Shown one piece after another: positions 53,930 to 64,000 of a DNA stretch of 64,000 bases; the stretch's first letter is position 1; each line of letters begins with the position of its first letter. This stretch comes from Diabrotica undecimpunctata (lineage: Eukaryota; Arthropoda; Insecta; Coleoptera; Chrysomelidae), in contig NC_092808.1 in the NCBI RefSeq assembly GCF_040954645.1, positions 116,786,049 through 116,850,048 of the forward strand, in the 5' to 3' direction. The position numbers and the translations under genes are program-made. Under the pieces are notes generated by a model. It was not told where the DNA came from and did not search any database. It saw nothing but the letters and a program-made list of their open reading frames with translations.

Positions 53930-54860
53930 CACACTACAGATAGGTTAGACTAGGTTACGCCCAATATGAGTGGACGCTTAGCCACCCTTTCACTCGACCT
54001 AAGAGGTGTGTAGTGGCTCATTCCTAGCTTAAAGTTGTCATTACCGCCTAGCCTTTTTAACCAAGTCTATTATGTTCTTTGGTGAAACTTTCACGAAGTG
54101 GTAGGGCTCGACTTGATAATTCTCAAACATATTGAGCCTTATCCTATCCAACCCTGGACAGTTTCAGCCTGACAAAATGTGCAATTTGCACTGTCAGTAA
54201 GATTTCACTCATGTGCTCCTTGAGGCGATGTGTCCTGTTAGGAGAGCGACGGTAATTAGCACATTATCATTCCTCTGCATATTTAGTAGATTTTTGGATC
54301 TCTCCTTTGAATGTTTATGTATAAAAGCCTTCGAATGTTTGAGACCCATTTGTTCGTATCAGTAGTTGCTTCTCATCTGTTCCACCTAATCCGATATAGA
54401 TCTTTTGGCTATGCTTCTTGCTATTTTAACCAAAATTTCTGGATCTATAAATATGTATTTGTTTTTCCCCTTCCTTTCAAATAGGTCTTTTTTGTCGTTG
54501 TTTCCAATACCACTATGTCCAGACACCTAGCTTTGCTACTTTTTCCGATTCGAATCAGATTCTGAAGACCTAAACTAACGTGAAGTCAATTATATTTGAC
54601 TCCACTATCTTTAATGCCATTTGACTATCCTATAGAATTCTTATGGACGATTCTCCACATGTGTTTTTCATTTGTTTCTGCGGGCACATCTCTATAACAT
54701 TAATTTCTGCGTAGAAGGTAATGGAGTGATTAATACTAGGCTACTACGGTTTTGCCTTCGATTTTCCTGTGTGTTCATCTGCTGCAACTTTTTCAACGAT
54801 TTTAGAGTAATCTGTATACCGACATTGATCTTCTAGTATAAGATGTGTTTTTTCTTTGTT
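53930..54860 (-). pseudogene. I/R1-type LINE RNase H and C-terminus, degenerate
   Basis: Leftward: YTDYSKIVEKV (first RNase H Asp, about 54820), ITFYAEINVIEMC (Glu, about 54700), IRILxDSQMALKIVESNII (Asp, about 54640-54590), then further left LLTGHIASRSTHE and ANCTFCQAETVQ, the zinc segment. All catalytic positions are recognisable but at least eight stops are present. A fourth independent RNase-H LINE in the window. Confidence 0.65.
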
Positions 54861-55074
54861 TTTTTTAGAATTATCTTTATTACATTGCATCATTTTCAAC
54901 TCTGGATGGTTTTTATTATGTTATTTTCTAATTTTATTCCCTCTCGGTTTGATCTCGGTATCCTTTTGCCCTGGCCTTGACCTTTTCCTCCATTCATATA
55001 ATGTAATAGAGAAATACCAATTATGACGTCCATAGTGACCGTTGGTATAGCTGACGCAAAATTATAACGGTGCT

Positions 55075-55225
55075 CAAATTATAAAATCAGAGGTAGAAAA
55101 CGCTATAAAAACTGCTTAAATAAGAAAAGCCATTAACCCTAAAAATTGCAATAGCTATAAAATGCTTAAAATATAGATTAATTAGATTAAGATACGAGTT
55201 AATCGCCTCTTTGATGAATTTTTGT
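55075..55225 (+). pseudogene. Short RTE-like RT fragment
   Basis: IIKSEVENAIKTA, IRKAINPKN and INxIKIRVNRLFDE parallel EVEHAINNAKIRKACGSDD and VVVRLFNSIY of the RTE at 1508-3290. About 50 codons. Confidence 0.5.
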
Positions 55226-55795
55226 TATATTTGTGAGCTTATAAATTAAGGTTGGACTCTTTTTTCTATTAGTAAAAGGAAATAAAAATAAGACTTACTC
55301 ACAATCAATTTATTCAACCACCAATGACTGTTTACGCATACTATAATTTTCTATGCATCCTCAGGTCAACTGTTTGTCCTTTAAATGTTTTTTGATTTTT
55401 GATTTCTTAAAATTTATTTCTATTTTACTATATGACATGGCAATAATTTCTTTCAGCAAAAAATATACCAAGATTGGATCTTTATTTACTTAATAAATAT
55501 ACCTTGGATTATTTGTCCACTAGAGGAGACTACGACTTTATTTACCTTAATAACGCTTTTTCATGTCTACATCTTAGTGGAGCCGTTATCCCTATTCATC
55601 AGTTAAGCACCTAAATTTTTGGGAAAGAAATTCAGATAAGTATCCAGGAGGTGAATTTTTAGAGAAATCTTACATCCTATTTTTTTGTATGCCACATGTA
55701 TGTATTCCACAAGTAATTCAATCAGTAAATATATATCAGAAAGGATTGTAACAGCAAATATAATTAGTTTTAGTAGAATTACAACAAGTAGTAGA
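55226..55795. other. AT-rich spacer
   Basis: Possible Penelope LTR trace near 55335-55365 on the minus strand (see rejected items). Otherwise nothing. Confidence 0.35.
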
Positions 55796-56051
55796 TCAAG
55801 TCAGAGGGAGGATGAGAGGAAGGATAATAATATTGGGAGATTTTAACGCTCGAATAGACAATCAACTAATACCCGCAATTAAGCAAAAACAGAACGAGGA
55901 TGTTAAAAGTGAAAATGAAGAATTGATGATAAACTTCTGCACAAATAACGAACTTAGAATAAACAACACATTTTTGACCACAAATACCAACACAAATATA
56001 CATTTAATAACACCCGTGGACAAAGACCTATGATATATTATGTTATAGTCA

Positions 56052-56114
<63 letters not shown>

Positions 56115-56398
56115 TCAAACACAATCGACGAAAGATGCCTCAACTCAGCAAATGTGGGTAGCGACCATAGCTTAGTATTATGTAAAATTAGAATCATCCT
56201 GAAATACTTCACACCCAAGAGAACCTGACACAAAATAAAAACGAAGTCGAAGGACTAAATACGATATCCACGAAATACTTATACAGAAAAAGAACATCAA
56301 AGAAAAACGCTGGGAAAGTTGGGAAAAACTAAAAAATAACATAATTAACGCAGCAACAGAATCACTCGGAGAGATAAAAGTAACAAACACTAACATAT
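55796..56398 (+). pseudogene. LINE AP-type endonuclease domain, interrupted by an AT microsatellite
   Basis: RGRIIILGDFNARID (the GDFNA catalytic block of AP-like endonucleases, 55820), then SENEELMINFCTNNELRINNTFL, then AT repeats (56055-56111), then RCLNSANVGSDHSLVLCKI (SDH catalytic block) near 56128. The K-T-W strand between is lost in the AT expansion. Later frames match the linker before RT. Cut off at 56398. Family like the RT at 43980. Confidence 0.7.
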
Positions 56399-57224
56399 TG
56401 TAACGAAGATATTTTGCCTACCACATACGGTATTACTATAAGGGGTTGAAAATTGGGGACAGAAATTATTGGGACAGAGATAGGGCAAGCAAAATAAACG
56501 AAACTTAGGCGAACGGCACTCAGGGTTTATTTGTAGAGATGGAGTTGTGCATAAGTAAATGAAACAGGGGGATTAGATTGGAGTAACTACAAAAAAAATG
56601 AAACAAAGGGGTACTTACATAAATCTCCTGGAACAAACAGACAAACAAAACACAAGGATTCCCTCTAGCTATTTGAAATGGGACGCCGCTTCGAGGAAAC
56701 TTCCTGCTGGAAGAAATAAAAAGTTCTTCCGTCCTAAAAAACACAAAAAAAGGTTAGGAGACTTTTTTAAAATAAATAGACAAAATGGTTAAGAGAATTA
56801 AATTAAACATTTATTACTGTCTCACCACAAACAGTTACAAATACAGATAATGCAAAAATAATTACTATATAAATAGTTTATACCAAAGATTTATACCAAA
56901 ATAACAAATAAGACAAACTTACGTATCCTATCCGTTTTCAACATCCGTTTACAAGTGGGAATTGCTGCCAAACTTTAAAAAAATTGTTACTGGGCTATAA
57001 ACTGTGGCAGAAATAAATTATTACAAATAAAGAAATATCTATAAAATGAGAATATTCATATAGGTTAACCTTTTTCTACAAACAAAACAAACTAATGTCA
57101 AAAAAATGAAACTAGCTGTCAGATGTTAATACTTGAAATTTAAAAGTGAGAATAATTATAACAGCTATGGCTATGCCCTAACATATATAATTCTAATTAT
57201 AACAATTTCTTTACAAACTCTTAT
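56399..57224. other. Spacer starting with a possible LTR end
   Basis: TGTAACGAAGATATTTTGCC at 56398 resembles an LTR start but no second copy was found. Confidence 0.3.
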
Positions 57225-57855
57225 GAAAGCAATTATTAATGAAAATGTTTCTTTTTCTTTTAAAAATCAACACAAAAGGGTTACCTTGATTTCAATAAAA
57301 TTTCTTTAGTGGTGTCGGAAACTGGACCCACTGAAATTTCTGCCACTGGAACAAAAAACTACATCTCCACTGTGAATTATTATTATGCTGAATCGCTTTT
57401 TAGGACATTGAGGACACTCAATTGAAAGCAATTATTAATGAAAATGTTTTTTTTTTTTATTTTAAAAATAAACACAAAAGACTTACCTTGATTTCACTAA
57501 AATTTCTTAAGATTGATTTCTGGGGTCAGAAACTGGACCTACTGAAATTTCTGCCACTGGAACAAAAAACTACATCTCCACTTTAAATTATTATTATGCT
57601 GAATCGCTTTTTAGGACATTGAGGACACTCAATTGAAAGCAATTATTAACGAAAATGTTTTTTTTTTATTTTAAAAATAAACACAAAAGACTTACCTTGA
57701 TTTCACTAAAATTTCTTAAGATTGATTTCTGGGGTCGGAAACTGGACCTACTGAAATTTCTGCCACTGGAACAAAAAACTACATCTCTACTGTGAATTAT
57801 TATTATGCTGAATTATTATGTTAAACGCTTCTTAGGACATTGAGGATTGAGGTTG
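57225..57855. repeat. Tandem triplication, unit 199-220 bp
   Basis: GAAAGCAATTATTAA starts at 57225, 57424 and 57635. Units share CCACTGGAACAAAAAACTAC and AGGACATTGAGGA blocks; units 2 and 3 are most alike. Each unit has, on the minus strand, AAG/GTAAG at the same place, a splice-donor-like site. No long frame. Confidence 0.9.
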
Positions 57856-58860
57856 AAATGGGCGGCACTGGATACAACTTTAGACTGGGCTTCTTAAAAA
57901 ACTGGAACCATCGTGGATATATTTTAAATTTGTTGTACACGCCGTTTAACAAATATCTCAAATCAGATACAGCATATAACAAAAACATTGATTACTCTTA
58001 CTTTATCAGACACATTACTTTGAGTATATTCACGTTTTCTCACAAATTTTGTTGGCTTCTCAAAACTGCATAAAGACGTCTGTCCACTCTAGTTACTCTT
58101 TTCAACCTCACTCAAAACTTTAAACTGTAACTATTAACTTCACACTGCTACACATTTGCTCATGAAAAACGAACGAAAAACAGAAAACATTACAAATTCG
58201 ATGAAAAATTTCGACAAACGCTGAAGCCAATTGTCCCCAATTATCTTTCCGGCAAAACTTCTCAGCAATCTAAATGGCTGTTTATTTGAAACGCATATAT
58301 CGAGCGGCTTAACAATCGAAGAATACCGAGGAATTACTCATGTGTGAAATATAAACAACTCTAAAATGGTCGACTCAGCGGCACAAATAGGAATTGAAAT
58401 ACTTTGGCGTTTTAATACATATACGGGGGGATTTCAATATATACCAAGAAATTTAAAAATGCTACATACCTGTGTGCATAACTGGTTGCATACCATTAAG
58501 AAATATTTAATCATTAAAAATTAAAACTAACCAATACGGCCCTCTTGGTTTCTTGAAAAAAATACAATATTAAGAACACCGAATTACATTTTAATCATAT
58601 TATTTTTTCTTTCTGTTCTCTATGTATCAGATTTGAAACACATTATCAAAAGATGTCATGAAATAATTATATGGGATAATAAAAGTTTTATTATCCTTAC
58701 CTAAATTTTAGAATGTATTTATCCATTATTTTATATTTTATATTTGTGTTAATAATGTTGAGTGTCAAAGTTTATTGTAAATAATCTCAACGACTAGTAA
58801 GTTACAATGACGAATTGTGATATTTTGTAAATATTTACACTTTTTTTATCTATATTACAT
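57856..58860. other. Spacer
   Basis: No recognised element. Confidence 0.35.
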
Positions 58861-58861
58861 G

Positions 58862-58899
58862 GTCTTGAAAACGGAATAAAACAATTCCGAAAGCTAGAC
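58862..58899 (+). ncRNA. Hammerhead relic of a Penelope-type LTR
   Basis: GTC (58862-58864) pairs with GAC (58897-58899) as stem I. Core TTGAAAA (58865-58871) replaces CTGATGA. Unpaired C58872. Stem II GGAAT/ATTCC (58873-58877, 58884-58888). GAAA 58889-58892. Two essential core changes, so inactive. Confidence 0.4.
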
Positions 58900-58920
58900 A
58901 AAAAGTTAAAAGAGTGTTTC

Positions 58921-60422
58921 TCTAACATCTCGGCCAACCTTCTGACTGCAGCCCTAATAAACTGGTTGTTTGTGTATATCGACAGTCAGTAATATTATGT
59001 ATTTCTTATATTATATATATATTATTGTGATATTTATAGTCTTGGTGCGCCAAGCAATAATTAGCTAATTAATTTTTTTGATTAATTAAAATTATTTAAA
59101 TGATATGATTATGACTCTATCACAATTTTTAATTCTTTTATCTCAGGGTTAAATTCGTGCTTCAATATCTATGCTATTACATGTGAAAGGTAAGGTCCAG
59201 AGAATACCGGAATAATAAAAAACACATATGATCTAACACTATATATTGAAATAAAAATAATGAAATAATTCACACTCAAAAGTTTTCAATAAACAAATCT
59301 CATATAATGATTCTCAAAAATTTTGTTCTACATACGAGAACAATCAAATTAAATGGTACAAACAATATTAATTGAAATCTCAAAATTCCGAACTATTCTA
59401 ACTCTCCTAATCAAAATATTTATATCCTTTCTAAATTAAGTGTAAAAATTGTGTTATCAATAAAAGAAAAAAACTGCAGAAAACAAAATATCTCTCTCTG
59501 ATGATGAGTGGTCCAAATCCTTGTTCCTTATAGACTGTATTATCTCCTCTCAACCGCTCCCTATGTAATCAGCAATCTTACACCGATTGTTGCAAGTATA
59601 TCGTCCTTAATGATCTCCTTCAAAAGCACAAATCATTCAAATTATGATAGCCTTTTCTCCTCTCGATAAACTGAATCTCTCGTTGGCCCGAGTGAAAAAT
59701 GACTCTTGGAATATCTTCTCTTTACGATAAACTGAATCTCTCGTTGGCCTGAACAGTGACTCTTGGAATATAAGTAGAGAAATATGACTTACAATATTTT
59801 GCTGCTTCAGCTCCTGTCAGATACACTAACTCCACAAAAACTCACTAACATTCAACACTACTGCTTGCTACATTTCAGGAACCGCCAGAGAACAATCCCT
59901 GTTCCTCTTACAGACTTGGAAACCAACTGCCATCTTTTCTCTCTCCTCAATCTCGCTAAACTTTCTCCCACACACTTATCCCACCTTTTTCAATCTCCGC
60001 CAATCACAACTCGTCACAATTCCCCCATTTCTTCATTTCGATAACAAACAAATTTTTACCTATAATTATAAATTTCCTAAAACTTATTTACAAATAATAT
60101 TTTTCTATAAATCTTAAAAACTAACAAAAACCTCTTTCTATAATCCCTTCTATTGTCTTTAATCACTGCATTAATGGATTTTGAAAAACCCCGTTCAATT
60201 CTTTGGCTTTCACTTAAACTTATGCGGGTCACTTAAGTATAACAAAGAAATGATTGATGTAAAGCTTACATTTTGTTTGGTACAGGTAATTCAAGGATTT
60301 AATAACTTTCCTTCTCCAAAATGTTTGTTGGATATTATCCTACTTATCTGAATTATTTTAATGTTTTTGAACTTTGAAATATTTTTAAACAAACCAATAT
60401 TTTTCTCGATTTTACATATCAT

Positions 60423-60426
<4 letters not shown>
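58921..60426. other. Spacer with a small direct repeat
   Basis: GATAAACTGAATCTCTCGTT occurs at about 59663 and 59727 followed by TGACTCTTGGAATAT in both (64-bp period). No coding sequence accepted; the 86-codon frame at 59784 has no recognisable features. Confidence 0.4.

Positions 60427-60512
<86 letters not shown>
60427..60512. repeat. AT microsatellite
   Basis: About 43 AT units. Confidence 0.95.
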
Positions 60513-63059
<2,547 letters not shown>

Positions 63060-63065
63060 ATATTT

Positions 63066-63205
63066 TAAAGTAGGGATGGCGGTTTTTGACAAAACACCGG
63101 TTTTCAGTTATACCGGTTTTTTTTGTTTACGGTTTAACCTGGCGGTTATAACCGGCCAAAAAAACCCGGTTTTTCCAAAAACCGGTTTTCGGTTTTTTTA
63201 ATCCA
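63066..63205 (+). mobile_element. hAT-like terminus with clustered CCGGTTTT motifs
   Basis: TAGGGATGGCGGTTTTT at 63072 resembles the TAGxGxTGG end of many hAT elements. Five CCGG cores in 110 bp, four of them followed by TTTT and three within a full ACCGGT (63100-63190). Dense short subterminal motifs are typical transposase-binding arrays. The other end would lie beyond the window. No 8-bp target duplication can be tested. Confidence 0.45.
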
Positions 63206-63399
63206 ATAGGTTACAAGTTTGCACTTTCAGTTCGTTTCTGTATTTATCTATTTTATAATAGAAAAATAATTTAGATATATGCTTATATATGTCTTTATAC
63301 AAATGGTGTTTAGTTACTATTTATTTATACTGTATAGTATTTTTTTGTAAAACTGAAAGTTTTTATTGGCCATTGTATATCTGGTTTTGTACCTTTTTC

Positions 63400-63782
63400 A
63401 AAGTACGCTGTGCAATTGCTTGTTGCAATAGTGACAATGAAGATAAAATCTTTAGGTTTCATACATTTCCTAAAGATAGTGTGACCAGAAAACTGTGGAT
63501 TATATCTTGTTGTAGATAGGATAATTTTAATTGTAATACTGCAAGAATTTGTTATACACATTTTAAAACTGAAGATTACCAAAGAAATCTACAACAGGAA
63601 CTTTTAAATTACGTTTCTAAAAAGGGTCTAAAACTCAAACTTGAGGCAGTACCTAGTCTTTATTTGCCTAAATCAACATCGGCTACCCTTTTAACCAACC
63701 AAAAGAAACGCGTACAAAGAGGCGAATACAGCGAGTACAAAAAGTATGTTGAGCAGCTTTTTACTACTTCTAGGTCAACAAC
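63400..63782 (+). pseudogene. THAP zinc-finger exon, one in-frame stop
   Basis: C2CH THAP DNA-binding domain: KVRCAIACCNSDNEDKIFRF (first Cys pair), FHTFPKDS, RKLWIISCCR, then TAG at 63517-63519, then DNFNCNTARICYTHF (C-x-x-H), YQRNLQQELL and KLEAVPSLYLP (the AVPS block). After a basic QKKRVQRGEY linker the exon ends at 63782 with a strong donor AAC/GTAAGT. No ATG just before KVRC, so the start is upstream or lost. Just downstream of the hAT-like terminus, so a THAP-hAT fusion transposase (as in the hAT-derived THAP0/PRKRIR) is the best inference; a host THAP gene is possible. Confidence 0.75.
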
Positions 63783-64000
63783 GTAAGTCTAAAGCTTTAT
63801 TTTTATTAATTATTAGTCTTCTTGTTATTATTATTATCTTCCAAAATAACATATTTTTATTTGTTAAATCATGTTATCATTATTAAAATATACAATGTTA
63901 TCATTATTATAAACAATATCAAGATAATTTTATGTGTGAATATTACAAAAATGTCATTTTAAATGTTGTGCAATATTGTGTGCCCCAACTACACTCATAT

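Noticed and set aside
55335..55370. Minus-strand CUGAGGA with a GCAUA/UAUGC stem, hammerhead-like
   Set aside because: The GAAA box reads GUAAA and stem I does not pair; too weak, though a Penelope LTR trace is possible.
59784..60044. 86-codon plus frame
   Set aside because: Leu/Thr/Pro-rich without any motif; likely chance in C-rich sequence.

Overview
The window looks like AT-rich, gene-poor nuclear DNA of an insect. A beetle with a large, repeat-rich genome is the best guess, judged from the mix of transposon families (piggyBac, RTE-, jockey- and I-type LINEs, a Dong/R4-type LINE, Penelope-like elements, BEL/Pao and gypsy relics, long-spacer IS630/Tc1/mariner elements). No species can be named from the sequence alone. 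I see no complete host gene. The only host-like coding piece is a short putative terminal exon at 8.0-8.2 kb (minus), unidentified. A THAP-domain exon at the right edge is more likely transposon-derived.

Layout. 0-8 kb: an RTE-like reverse transcriptase cut by the window edge, a piggyBac relic, a second RTE-like element (minus), two Dong/R4-like 3' ends (minus) with TAA-type tails, and an I-clade RNase H region. 8.6-13.9 kb: a piggyBac element with intact terminal repeats and TTAA duplication, carrying a Penelope-like element (GIY-YIG domain plus a hammerhead-like motif), which is itself split by a long-spacer DDE transposon. 14.2-16.4 kb: a second, internally deleted element of that DDE type. 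17.35-20.38 kb: a short LTR retrotransposon with no coding interior, each LTR hit by a further retrotransposon. 20.7-26.6 kb: a young I-clade insertion with poly(A) tail and 13-bp target duplication, a deleted gypsy element, and LINE 3' ends.

26.7-33.3 kb: a roughly 417-bp tandem repeat split by an RTE copy, then three piggyBac relics in a row, the last shortened to an N-terminal/C-terminal fusion behind a 5'-UTR intron. 35.4-37.8 kb: a promoter-bearing Penelope-type LTR, a BEL/Pao relic (minus), and a second locus of the 417-422-bp tandem repeat whose two minus-strand units each fold as a type I hammerhead ribozyme. 40-49 kb: LINE relics, an inverted-repeat element containing a tRNA-Asp-like sequence, an 1.9-kb Penelope palindrome and a 2.56-kb TA-flanked transposon, the last two both inserted in one LINE. 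49.1-53 kb: a nearly full-length jockey-type element (minus), its ORF1 split by AT repeats and a hairpin. 53-64 kb: more LINE ends, a 200-bp tandem triplication, long AT microsatellites and the THAP exon.

Most promising unusual system: the dispersed 417-422-bp tandem repeats with hammerhead ribozymes. They resemble the small circular-RNA-producing retrozymes known from animals and lie in a window that also holds Penelope-like elements, the group thought to mobilise such repeats.
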